Part shown: positions 28,095 through 35,671 of the stretch, one piece after another | Layout of the letters: each line of letters begins with the position of its first letter | How positions within the stretch are numbered: the first letter of the stretch is position 1 | From: Microbacterium paludicola | GTDB lineage: Bacteria; Actinomycetota; Actinomycetes; Actinomycetales; Microbacteriaceae | Direction: 5' to 3' | Length of the DNA stretch: 64,000 bases | Assembly (NCBI RefSeq): GCF_015235415.1 | Contig: NZ_JADGLL010000012.1 | Coordinates: 1-64,000 of the forward strand | Notes under the pieces: model-generated | Told to the model about the DNA's origin: nothing | The model's database searches: none | What the model saw: only the letters and a program-made list of their open reading frames with translations | Translations under genes and position numbers: made by a program

Positions 28095-28795
28095 GCGCGG
28101 CCGCGAACGAGGGCAAGGCCCTCGAGGTCGAGGTCGACGGTGAGAAGGTCCAGCGAATCCCGCTGCGCACGCGCGTCGTGATGCCGGATGACGACCTCGA
28201 CGCGATCATCACCGAGTACGCGAAGGACGCCGTGCAGCCGGGCGACCTGCTGTTCGTGACCGAGAAGATCGTCGCGATCACGCAGGGCCGCTCGTACCTG
28301 CTGACGGACATCAAGGTCCGTCCCCTCGCCCGGTTCCTGTCGAAGTACGTTGTGAAGACGCCGTACGGCATCGGCCTCGGCATGCCCGAGACCATGGAGA
28401 TGGCGCTGCGCGAGTGCGGCACCCCGCGGATCCTGTTCGCCGCCGCCGTCGCGGCAGTGACCAAGGCTTTCGGGCGCAAGGGCGACTTCTACCGGATCGC
28501 CGGTGACAAGGCCCGCGCGATCGACGGCCCCACGAGCGGCACGATCCCGCCGTACAACCAGGCCGTCGTGCTCGGTCCGGACAAGCCGCGCGAGGTCGCC
28601 CGCCGTGTGCAGGCGCTGCTCGGCGGCGGCATCGACGTGGCCGTCGTCGACATCAACGACATCGGCGGCAACATCCTCGGTTCGACGCTCGACAAGGCGG
28701 GGGAGAAGCGCCTCGTGCGCATCCTCGGCGACAACCCGCTCGGCCAGGGCCACCAGTCCACGCCGCTCGGGATCGTGAGATCGATCGCTGGTTGA
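28091..28795 (+). CDS. Coenzyme F420-0:gamma-glutamyl ligase-like (CofE-like) protein
   Basis: The 234-residue product resembles the CofE ligase domain family, whose founding members add gamma-linked glutamates to coenzyme F420. Recognisable parts are [33 protein letters not shown] near residue 30, [19 protein letters not shown] near 135, and [13 protein letters not shown] near 195. No other F420 genes are in the window and the domain stands alone, so the substrate may be different. The GTG overlaps the sigA stop. Its neighbour is a convergent ATP-grasp gene and next come two alanine racemase-like genes; together they hint at amino-acid ligation in the cell wall. The last codons lie inside the 96-bp palindrome. 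Confidence 0.8.
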
Positions 28796-28881
28796 GCGAG
28801 CGAAGCGAGTCGAAACCCCCAAACCTCCCGGGAGGCTTTGGGGTTTCGACTCGGTCGCTTCGCTCCCTCGCTCAACCAGCG
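28786..28881. repeat. 96-bp REP-like palindrome, also a terminator
   Basis: An imperfect inverted repeat runs from CGCTGGTTGAGCGAG to its complement CTCGCTCAACCAGCG, with arms carrying GCGAAGCGAGTCGAAACCCC and centre CCTCCCGGGAGG. It overlaps the stop of the CofE-like gene and ends 8 bp from the ATP-grasp stop, so it can end both transcripts. Confidence 0.9.
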
Positions 28882-28888
28882 AAGGGGA

Positions 28889-29911
28889 TCAGAACTTGAT
28901 CGCGGCCTTGTAGCGGGGCTTGTGACCGGTGCGGATGCCGGTGACGCTCGGCTTGTTCTCGTAGACGCCGGCGCCCCAGTTCCCCTCGACCAGGACCGGG
29001 CCATCCGGGGTGACGACGACATCCCAGCCCACGTAGGGGACCTCGGGCACGACGCGCGCGACCTCGTCGATGAACGCGAGCACCTCGTCGATGAGCGGCA
29101 GGCGGAACTCGGCGATCGGGAAACCCGTGTCGGGGTGCTTCTCGTGCACGTGGCCGTGCGAGTCGTAGCCCGCGCCGAACGCACGACCGTCGTCGTGGAG
29201 CATCGTGTAGAAGCCGCCGTACGACATCTGGTCGCTCACGGCGCCGCGGCCGAACTTCTGCGCGATCGCGAGGACGTGCACCTGCGTGCCATCGAAGAAC
29301 GCCGTGATGCGGGTGGTGTTGACCGTGCCGGGGCAGACGGCCGCGAGGTCGTCGTGCTGGCGGATGACCTCCTCGAGCAGCAGCTCGTCGCGCTCGATGA
29401 GGCCGCGGTGGAACGCCTCCCAGTCCGAGACGTCCTTCGCGTGGTAGCGGCGGACGCCGAGGCCCATGTGGCTGACGGGCACCTTCGCGATGAAGGTGCC
29501 GTGCTTCTCCGCGAACGCGCGGACGGCGTCGGCGTTGCCGGCCTCGACGATGAGCCACTCGCGCTTGAGGAAGCGGTCGAACAGCTTGTTGAACTCGATC
29601 TTGTTCTCGAACAGGACGCGCTTGTCCTTGCGGGCGAAGCGCTGCGCGAGCTGCATCGAGACGGGATGCGTCATGTACGTCGCGCGCTCCTCCTTCGAGA
29701 GGATGGCGAAGTCGTAGTCGACGTAGTCCTGGAACGCGACGTCGTGGCGCGCGGCCGACCACAGCATGTCCGCGAACACCCGAGGCGTCCAGGCCCCGTG
29801 CTGCTCGTGCACCTCTCTGGCGCGCTCCGCGACCGACTTCACGTCGATGCGGCGGGCGCGCTCGGCGAGGTAGCGGAACTTGCCGGCGAGGCCGAGGCGG
29901 TTGTCAGACAT
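28889..29911 (-). CDS. Sugar-transfer-associated ATP-grasp protein
   Basis: The 340-residue protein has an ATP-grasp fold of the type found near sugar-transfer genes. Visible parts are the N-terminal substrate region (YVDYDFAILSKEERATYMTH, split), FENKIEFNKLFDRFLKREWLI near residue 100, FIAKVPVSHMGLGVRRY (nucleotide lysine), LLLEEVIRQH, NTTRITAFFDG, and the metal-binding end GWDVVVTPDGPVLVEGNWGAGV with the Glu/Asn ligands. ATP-grasp enzymes join a carboxylate to an amine through an acyl-phosphate; the substrates are unknown here. The start has ggag upstream. It is convergent with the CofE-like gene and divergent from the alanine racemase pair. Confidence 0.88.
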   Translation of the reverse strand: MSDNRLGLAGKFRYLAERARRIDVKSVAERAREVHEQHGAWTPRVFADMLWSAARHDVAFQDYVDYDFAILSKEERATYMTHPVSMQLAQRFARKDKRVLFENKIEFNKLFDRFLKREWLIVEAGNADAVRAFAEKHGTFIAKVPVSHMGLGVRRYHAKDVSDWEAFHRGLIERDELLLEEVIRQHDDLAAVCPGTVNTTRITAFFDGTQVHVLAIAQKFGRGAVSDQMSYGGFYTMLHDDGRAFGAGYDSHGHVHEKHPDTGFPIAEFRLPLIDEVLAFIDEVARVVPEVPYVGWDVVVTPDGPVLVEGNWGAGVYENKPSVTGIRTGHKPRYKAAIKF

Positions 29912-29952
29912 TCACACTCCGAGGGGTCAGCGGGACCGGTGGGCCCCCGGGT

Positions 29953-29958
29953 TAGTCT
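29953..29958 (+). promoter_or_regulatory. -10 element of the alr-like pair
   Basis: TAGTCT lies 6 nt before the GTG at 29965, predicting a leaderless bicistronic message. Confidence 0.6.
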
Positions 29959-29964
29959 AGGTCG

Positions 29965-30648
29965 GTGACCTGGTCGAACCCCCGGCGCGCAGCCCCGTTG
30001 GCGCGCATCTCGCGGTCGGCCCTCCTCGCCAACGCGCGGCTACTCGCCCGCGATCCGGATGTCGTCGCCGATCTGCGACGTGACGCCTGGGGCCACGGGA
30101 TCGACGTCGTCGCGCACGCGGTTGCCGCCGCCGGGGTGCGGTTCGCGCGTGTCGACGAGCGCGACGCGGCCGCCGCCGCAGCGGCCGGCCTCGAGCTGGT
30201 CGACCGGGAGCCGGGGAGCGGCGAACTGCTGTACGGCCTGCCGGGATCGGGAGGCGCGCCCGCGCTCGTCCTGAGCACGCCGATCCTGTCGACCAAGCGC
30301 CTGCTCGCGGGCGAGGGCGTCTCCTACGGCTACACCCACCGTGCGGTCGCCGACACGCGCGTCGCGCTGATCGCGGGCGGCTACGCGGAGGGCGTCGTGC
30401 GCGCCCTCGGCAACCGCGTCGGCGTCGAGCTGGCGGGCGCCGTGCGGCCCATCATCGGCCGCGTCGCCATGGACGTCTGCGTCATCGACATCGGCGATGC
30501 CGACGTCGCCGCGGGGGACGAGGCGGTGTACTTCGGATCGGGCCTCGTGCGCGACGGTCTCGCCGCCTGGGCCGCGGCGACGGGACTCAGCACCGCCGAG
30601 CTCGTGTGCGCCGTGGGCCTGCACGTCGAGCGCGAGGTGACCGAATGA
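29965..30648 (+). CDS. Truncated alanine racemase-like protein (C-terminal domain type)
   Basis: The 227-residue protein is much shorter than alanine racemase (about 370). Residues 14-65 resemble the first strands of the TIM barrel, but the PLP site reads LRRDAWGHG: the lysine of VVKADAYGHG is Arg38 and the tyrosine is Trp42. The rest of the barrel is missing. From about residue 104 it has a full C-terminal beta domain with VSYG (catalytic Tyr121) and GRVAMD (Met169, Asp170), residues that act in trans on the partner subunit in the known dimer. The downstream gene overlaps by ATGA and lacks exactly these features. Alone it cannot be a racemase; it may be the partner of a heterodimer. Confidence 0.82.
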   Translation: MTWSNPRRAAPLARISRSALLANARLLARDPDVVADLRRDAWGHGIDVVAHAVAAAGVRFARVDERDAAAAAAAGLELVDREPGSGELLYGLPGSGGAPALVLSTPILSTKRLLAGEGVSYGYTHRAVADTRVALIAGGYAEGVVRALGNRVGVELAGAVRPIIGRVAMDVCVIDIGDADVAAGDEAVYFGSGLVRDGLAAWAAATGLSTAELVCAVGLHVEREVTE

Positions 30649-31676
30649 GTGCGGAGCTGCGGATCTCGCGGTCGCGCCTCGTGGCCAATCTCGCCGCGGT
30701 ACGGGAGCGGATCGCGCCGTCCGAGCTGCTGATGGTCGTCAAGGACGACGCGTACGCGCATGGTGTCGAGACCATCGTCGAGATCGCGCTGGATGCGGGC
30801 GTCACCTGGTTCGGTGCGATCGACCCGCCGAGCGCGCTGCGCGCGAAGGCCGTGGCCGGCGATCGGGCGCGCGTGTTCTGCTGGCTCACCCTCGGCGCCG
30901 AGGCCGCCCGCGTCGCGCTCGACGGCGGTCTCGAGCTCGGCGTCGGCGACGCCGACTACCTCGAGCGGATCGCGGAGGCCGCGCAGGACACCGCCGTCGT
31001 GCACCTGAAGATCGACACGGGCCTTCACCGCAACGGCGTGCGGCCCGAGGACTGGCCCGCGTTCGTCGCGCGCGCCGCCGAGCTGGAGCGGGCGGGGCGC
31101 ATCCGCGTCGCCGGCATCTGGAGCCACATCTCCGAGGCGAGCGACGAGGACGACGACGTCGCCCGCGCCGAGTTCGACGCGGCGGTGGCGACGGCTCGAG
31201 CCGCGGGGCTTGAGCCCGAGGTGCGCCATCTCGCCGCCAGCGCCGCAGGCTGGGCGAGGCCCGAGTTCCGGTACGACCTCGTCCGCGTCGGGGCGTTCTG
31301 CTACGGCATCCGGTCGGCGGACGGCCCGGAGCTGCCCGGCATCGCCCCGGCGGCGACCCTCGTCGCACGCGTGACCGCCGTCCGCGCGGACGGGGTCGAC
31401 ATCGGCATCGGATCGCTCGACGGACTGCCGTCCTCCCTCGGCGGACGTGTCACGGTCGGCACGCCTGCCGGCGCGCGCCCCCTTCAGCGGGTGGGCCTCG
31501 CGGAGAGCACCGTGGCGGCATGGCCCGGTTCCGCGGTCGGGGACGAGGTCGCCGTGTTCGGACCGGGCGCGTCGGGGGAGTCGTCGGCGACCACCCTCGC
31601 GGAGGCGATCGGCACCGTCGGGGAGGAGCCCGTCCTGCGCGTCTCCCCGCTCATCCCTCGCGTCGTCGTCGACTGA
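30645..31676 (+). CDS. Alanine racemase-like protein (barrel with PLP lysine, no catalytic Tyr)
   Basis: The 343-residue protein has a complete N-terminal TIM barrel of alanine racemase: the PLP lysine Lys33 and Tyr37 in VVKDDAYAHG, Lys122 and Arg129 in LKIDTGLHRNGV (seven apart, as Lys129/Arg136 in the Geobacillus enzyme), His161 in WSHISEASDED, and VRVGAFCYG near residue 220. In its C-terminal domain, the segment that should hold VSYG reads GVDIGIGSLDGLP, so the catalytic tyrosine is missing, as is the GRVCMD motif. The ATG overlaps the upstream stop. It likely pairs with the upstream protein to make one complete active site; a PLP protein of other function is possible. Confidence 0.85.
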   Translation: MSAELRISRSRLVANLAAVRERIAPSELLMVVKDDAYAHGVETIVEIALDAGVTWFGAIDPPSALRAKAVAGDRARVFCWLTLGAEAARVALDGGLELGVGDADYLERIAEAAQDTAVVHLKIDTGLHRNGVRPEDWPAFVARAAELERAGRIRVAGIWSHISEASDEDDDVARAEFDAAVATARAAGLEPEVRHLAASAAGWARPEFRYDLVRVGAFCYGIRSADGPELPGIAPAATLVARVTAVRADGVDIGIGSLDGLPSSLGGRVTVGTPAGARPLQRVGLAESTVAAWPGSAVGDEVAVFGPGASGESSATTLAEAIGTVGEEPVLRVSPLIPRVVVD

Positions 31677-31699
31677 TCCGCGAGCCGGCGTTCCCCGGC

Positions 31700-31766
31700 C
31701 GAGACTTCGTAGCGCGCGCGATGCGGCATCCCGCGGCCGAGACTGCGCGGCGCACATGCTGTCTCG
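31700..31766. repeat. Second copy of the CGAGACTGCG-type repeat
   Basis: CGAGACTTCG (31700), CGAGACTGCG (31739) and inverted TGCTGTCTCG (31757) match the units at 16201-16312, with gaps close to one and two 19-bp periods. It lies between the convergent alr-like and DUF7455 genes. Confidence 0.65.
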
Positions 31767-31836
31767 CGGGCAGGATGCACTCTCGTGCGTGAGTTGTCGT
31801 GTCACGCGGCGGGGCGCACCGGCGCCGAGAACGAGA

Positions 31837-31870
31837 ACGCGCCCGCGGCCCCGAAGGGCGGCGGGCGCGT
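31837..31870 (-). terminator. Terminator of DUF7455 gene
   Basis: ACGCGCCCGC / GCGGGCGCGT (31837-31846, 31861-31870) forms a GC-rich hairpin 17 nt after the stop. Confidence 0.6.
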
Positions 31871-31886
31871 GAAGCCTCGGCTGCGG

Positions 31887-32099
31887 TCAGTCGGCGTCGC
31901 TCAGGCGTGCCGTCTCGTCGTGCCAGGAGGTCGCGACGGAGCGGAGCTTCTCCTCGTACTTGCGTCCGTGGTGGGCGCAGAAGAGCAGCTCGCTGCCGTT
32001 GACCTCGGCGGCGATGTACGCCTGCGCACCGCACGAGTCGCAGCGGTCCATCGCCGAGAGGCGGTAGGAGGGGGCGGGAGCTTCGGTCGTGGTCATCAT
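31887..32099 (-). CDS. DUF7455 small zinc-ribbon-like protein
   Basis: The 70-residue protein has CDSCGAQAYIAAEV near residue 20 and ELLFCAHHGRKYEEKL near residue 38, giving a C-x2-C...C-x2-H pattern that could bind zinc. This family is very common in actinobacteria as a short stand-alone gene near parE or sigA. The function is unknown. Two adjacent ATG codons (32099 and 32096) are possible starts; gaggcag precedes them. Confidence 0.85.
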   Translation of the reverse strand: MMTTTEAPAPSYRLSAMDRCDSCGAQAYIAAEVNGSELLFCAHHGRKYEEKLRSVATSWHDETARLSDAD

Positions 32100-32148
32100 G
32101 TCTGCCTCCTCGTTCTGTCCATCCGTGCACTCTTGCGGGATGCGTCAC

Positions 32149-32154
32149 ATATAA
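32149..32154 (-). promoter_or_regulatory. Candidate -10 of DUF7455 gene
   Basis: TTATAT within ggttatatgtg on the minus strand is the most AT-rich promoter-like hexamer here, about 50 nt before the start. Confidence 0.45.
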
Positions 32155-32281
32155 CCACGCGGCCCTGATAAACCTGCCCGCCATGCGGCATGTTTCGCTC
32201 AGCGCGTACGCCGGGCCTCTCCTGCCCAGACGGGAGTAGGTGACAAGGGAGTGTCCAACGGGCGATCCGGGCGCGCGCGAT

Positions 32282-32287
32282 TAGCAT
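32282..32287 (+). promoter_or_regulatory. -10 element of parE
   Basis: TAGCAT lies 8 nt before the GTG at 32296; it decides this start over codons further upstream. Confidence 0.55.
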
Positions 32288-32295
32288 CGAAGATT

Positions 32296-34377
32296 GTGAC
32301 TGCCGAGTACTCCGCCCATCATCTCCAGGTCCTGGAGGGCCTCGAGGCCGTCCGCAAGCGCCCGGGCATGTACATCGGCTCGAACGGCTCGCCGGGCCTC
32401 ATGCACTGCCTCTGGGAGATCATCGACAACGCCGTCGACGAGGCGGTCGCCGGCAACGGCACGCGCATCGATGTCATCCTGCACGGCGACGGCAGCGTCG
32501 AGGTCCGCGACCGCGGGCGCGGCGTCCCTGTCGACGTCGAGCCCCGCACCGGCCTGTCCGGCGTCGAGGTCGTCTACACGAAGCTCCACGCGGGCGGAAA
32601 GTTCGGCGGCGGCTCGTACGCCGCCTCCGGTGGCCTTCACGGCGTCGGCGCCTCGGTCGTCAACGCGCTCTCCGAGCGCCTGGAGGTCGAGGTCGACCGC
32701 AACGGCAGGACGTGGGCGATGTCGTTCCACCGCGGCGAGCCGGGTGTGTTCGCGGACGGCAAGGGCGAGCCGACGCCGGATGCCCCGTTCACCCCGTTCG
32801 AGGAGCGAAGCGAGCTGCGCGTTGTCGGCAAGGTCGCCAAGGGCGTCACCGGCACGCGCGTGCGGTACTGGGCCGATCGCCAGATCTTCACGAAGGACGC
32901 GGCGTTCCAGCTCGACGACCTCGTGACGCGCGCGCGTCAGACCGCATTCCTCGTCCCCGGGCTCGAGATCGTGATCCGCGACGAGCGCGGCGAGGAGCCT
33001 GTCGAGACCGCGTACCGGTTCGACGGCGGGATCTCCGAGTTCGTCGACTTCCTCGCGACCGACGCGCCCATCACCGACACGTGGCGCCTCACCGGATCCG
33101 GAACGTTCACCGAGACCGTGCCCATGCTGCAGGCGAACGGCCACATGGTCTCGACCGAGGTCGAGCGCGAGTGCCGCGTCGACATCGCGCTGCGCTGGGG
33201 AACCGGCTACGACACGCACATCCGCTCGTTCGTGAACATCATCTCCACGCCCAAGGGCGGCACGCACCAGCAGGGCTTCGAGCAGGAGCTGCTGAAGCAG
33301 CTGCGCGACCAGGTCGCCGCCAACGCCCGTCGCCTGAAGGTCGGGAACGACAAGCTGGAGAAGGACGACGTGCTCGCCGGTCTCAGCGCCGTGCTCACCG
33401 TCGAGGTGCCCGAGCCGCAGTTCGAGGGCCAGACGAAGGAGGTGCTCGGCACCCCCGCCGTGCGCGCCATCGTGGCGAAGGTCGTCCGCGAGGAGCTGAA
33501 GGCCCGGTTCGCCTCCGCCAAGCGCGACGACAAGAACCAGACGTCGATGCTGCTCGACAAGGTCGTCTCCGAGATGAAGGCGCGCGTCTCGGCCCGCGCC
33601 CACAAGGAGACGCAGCGACGCAAGAACGCCCTGGAGAGCTCGTCGCTGCCGACGAAGCTCGTCGACTGCCGCACGCAGGATGTCGCGCAGTCCGAACTGT
33701 TCATCGTCGAGGGCGACTCGGCGCTCGGCACCGCGAAGCTCGCCCGCAACAGCGAGTACCAGGCACTGCTTCCGATCCGCGGCAAGATCCTGAACGTGCA
33801 GAAGGCGTCGATCAGCGACATGCTCTCGAACGCCGAGTGCGCGTCGATCATCCAGGTGGTCGGCGCCGGCTCGGGTCGAACGTTCGACATCGATGCGGCG
33901 CGCTACGGGAAGATCATCATGATGAGCGACGCCGATGTCGACGGCGCGCACATCCGCACTCTGCTGCTGACGCTGTTCTACCGGTACATGCGTCCGCTCG
34001 TCGAGGCCGGCCGGGTGTTCTCGGCCGTGCCGCCGCTGCACCGGATCATCGTGATCAACCCCGGCTCGAAACCGAACGAGACGATCTACACCTACAGCGA
34101 GGCCGAGCTCCACCGCCTGCTCGACAAGCTGCGCAAGGCCGGCAAGCGCTGGCAGGAGCCGATCCAGCGGTACAAGGGCCTCGGCGAGATGGATGCCGAT
34201 CAGCTCGCGGAGACCACGATGATGCGCGAGGGACGCCTGCTGCGCCGCGTGCGCCTCGAGGACGCCGAAGCCGCCGGTCGTGTCTTCGAGATCCTGATGG
34301 GCAACGAGGTCGGCCCGCGCCGCGAGTTCATCGTGGAGTCCGCCGACCGCCTGAGCCGCGAGTCGATCGACGCCTGA
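32296..34377 (+). CDS. parE: DNA topoisomerase IV subunit B
   Basis: The 693-residue ATPase subunit of a type IIA topoisomerase. The GHKL ATPase starts after KRPGMYIGS, with EIIDNAVDEAVAG (catalytic Glu) and SGGLHGVGASVVNALS. The transducer domain follows. The Toprim domain has EGDSALGTAKLARN and DADVDGAHIRTLLL, and the C-terminal QRYKGLGEMDADQLAETTM is the typical ending. Length and the lack of a GyrA-box in the partner gene (parC at 35672-38125) point to topoisomerase IV rather than gyrase. The start is GTG shortly after TAGCAT. Confidence 0.93.
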   Translation: MTAEYSAHHLQVLEGLEAVRKRPGMYIGSNGSPGLMHCLWEIIDNAVDEAVAGNGTRIDVILHGDGSVEVRDRGRGVPVDVEPRTGLSGVEVVYTKLHAGGKFGGGSYAASGGLHGVGASVVNALSERLEVEVDRNGRTWAMSFHRGEPGVFADGKGEPTPDAPFTPFEERSELRVVGKVAKGVTGTRVRYWADRQIFTKDAAFQLDDLVTRARQTAFLVPGLEIVIRDERGEEPVETAYRFDGGISEFVDFLATDAPITDTWRLTGSGTFTETVPMLQANGHMVSTEVERECRVDIALRWGTGYDTHIRSFVNIISTPKGGTHQQGFEQELLKQLRDQVAANARRLKVGNDKLEKDDVLAGLSAVLTVEVPEPQFEGQTKEVLGTPAVRAIVAKVVREELKARFASAKRDDKNQTSMLLDKVVSEMKARVSARAHKETQRRKNALESSSLPTKLVDCRTQDVAQSELFIVEGDSALGTAKLARNSEYQALLPIRGKILNVQKASISDMLSNAECASIIQVVGAGSGRTFDIDAARYGKIIMMSDADVDGAHIRTLLLTLFYRYMRPLVEAGRVFSAVPPLHRIIVINPGSKPNETIYTYSEAELHRLLDKLRKAGKRWQEPIQRYKGLGEMDADQLAETTMMREGRLLRRVRLEDAEAAGRVFEILMGNEVGPRREFIVESADRLSRESIDA

Positions 34378-34410
34378 TCTCAGGAGCCGACGCCGGGAGA
34401 TCCCAATCGG

Positions 34411-34416
34411 TACACT
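34411..34416 (+). promoter_or_regulatory. Candidate -10 of DUF6412-yidC pair
   Basis: TACACT lies 30 nt before the GTG at 34447, followed by the ribosome site ggggaggag. Confidence 0.45.
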
Positions 34417-34446
34417 TCACGTGAGCCGACAGGGGAGGAGACAACG

Positions 34447-34743
34447 GTGACGTTCTTCTCCGTGATCCTGCCCCTGGCCGTGATCGCGACGTCCCATTTC
34501 GTCAGCGGTGGCGACGCGGCCCTGCTCCCCGCCGCCGCGATCCTGGTTCTGTTCGCGGCACTGGCCGCCGCGTACGCGCCGTCGGTGATCCGGGCGATCG
34601 CTCGCACGATCCTTCCGGCCGCCGCGCCCACGGCCCCGCGGCCGTATGCCGAAGACAAGGCGCTGCCGGCGCCCATTGCCGCTGGGACCGCCGGGACTGC
34701 CCGGCCCCGCGCGCCCGCCTTCCGGTTCCGCGCCGCGCGCTGA
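34447..34743 (+). CDS. DUF6412 small membrane protein
   Basis: The 98-residue protein has a hydrophobic N-terminus (FFSVILPLAVIATSHFV), a second membrane segment (LLPAAAILVLFAALAAAYAPSVIRAIART) and a Pro/Ala/Arg-rich cytosolic tail. Proteins annotated DUF6412 often precede a short YidC-like gene in actinobacteria, as here. It may assist the insertase or be a metal-related membrane protein; nothing in the sequence decides. The start is GTG after a strong ribosome site. Confidence 0.8.
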   Translation: MTFFSVILPLAVIATSHFVSGGDAALLPAAAILVLFAALAAAYAPSVIRAIARTILPAAAPTAPRPYAEDKALPAPIAAGTAGTARPRAPAFRFRAAR

Positions 34744-34874
34744 CGCCGGTCCGCCCCTCCTGGGCGCCCGGGCTCCGCGGCGCACGCCGAGTTATGGCGC
34801 CGTCGGGGCGCCGGTGCGGCCCACCCCGGGCCCCGGTCGCCTCCGGCGCTTCGTCGCAGAGCCGAAGGAACCCC

Positions 34875-35618
34875 GTGAACATCTATGACCTCGCGCCCGT
34901 CCAGGCGCTGCTGTCGGCCGCCTCCTGGGCGGTCGGGCAGCTGAGCATCCTCGTCCAGCCCCTCGTCGGAGAGGGCGCCTCGGCCGCTGTCGCCGTGGTG
35001 CTGCTCACTCTGCTGGTGCGTACCGCGTTGATCCCGGTGGGGATCTCGCAGGCGCGCGCCGCGCGCACGCGCCGCCGCCTCGCGCCGCGGCTCGCCGAGC
35101 TGCAGCGGCGCCATCGCCGGCAGCCCGAGATCCTGCAGCGGAAGGTCGCCGAGCTCTACGCCTCCGAGAAGGCGTCGCCGCTGCAGGGCTGCCTCCCTGT
35201 GCTCGCGCAGGCGCCCATCCTGCTTGCGGTCTACGGCATCTTCGTGCACCCGCGCATCGGGGGCGCGCCCAACGAGCTGCTGGCGCACGCCGTGTTCGGC
35301 GTGGGGCTCGGCGACAGCCTGGTGGGCGGCATCGTCGCCGGCACGGCGTCGGCCGCGTCGATCGCGGTGTTCGCGGTGCTGATCGCCGTGATCGCCGTGG
35401 TCGCGCAGCTGTCCCGGCGCCTGCAGCCCGTCGAGCTGCCCGTGGGCGGCGCCGCCGCGCCTGGGGCTGAGGGTCTCGTCCGCGTTGTGAGCCTGCTGCC
35501 GTTCGCGACCGCGGCGATCGCCGCCTTCGTGCCGCTGGCGGCGGCCCTCTACCTGGCGGTCACGACCGCCTGGACGCTGGGTGAGCGCCTCGTGCTGCGG
35601 CGGCTGCTGGGGGCGTGA
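34875..35618 (+). CDS. YidC/Oxa1-family membrane protein insertase (short paralog)
   Basis: The 247-residue protein has the YidC core: a first helix, the positively charged cytosolic hairpin (RTALIPVGISQARAARTRRRLAPRLAELQRRHRRQ), VAELYASEKASPLQGCLPVLAQAPILLAVYGIF, and three more membrane helices. The conserved arginine needed for client insertion is present in helix 1 (LLVRTALIPV). It is shorter than the main YidC near the origin, so it is probably a second insertase. The start is GTG with gaagga upstream; the 131-nt gap before it shows no other gene. Confidence 0.88.
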   Translation: MNIYDLAPVQALLSAASWAVGQLSILVQPLVGEGASAAVAVVLLTLLVRTALIPVGISQARAARTRRRLAPRLAELQRRHRRQPEILQRKVAELYASEKASPLQGCLPVLAQAPILLAVYGIFVHPRIGGAPNELLAHAVFGVGLGDSLVGGIVAGTASAASIAVFAVLIAVIAVVAQLSRRLQPVELPVGGAAAPGAEGLVRVVSLLPFATAAIAAFVPLAAALYLAVTTAWTLGERLVLRRLLGA

Positions 35619-35671
35619 GCCGGATCGCACCTCCGCGGCGTCGCTGACGACGGGACCGGCGCGCGCCCGGA

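Noticed and set aside
29965..30648. The first alr-like gene as a simple pseudogene
   Set aside because: The frame is intact, has its own well-placed promoter, overlaps the next gene by ATGA, and the conserved C-terminal domain is complete, which does not look like decay.
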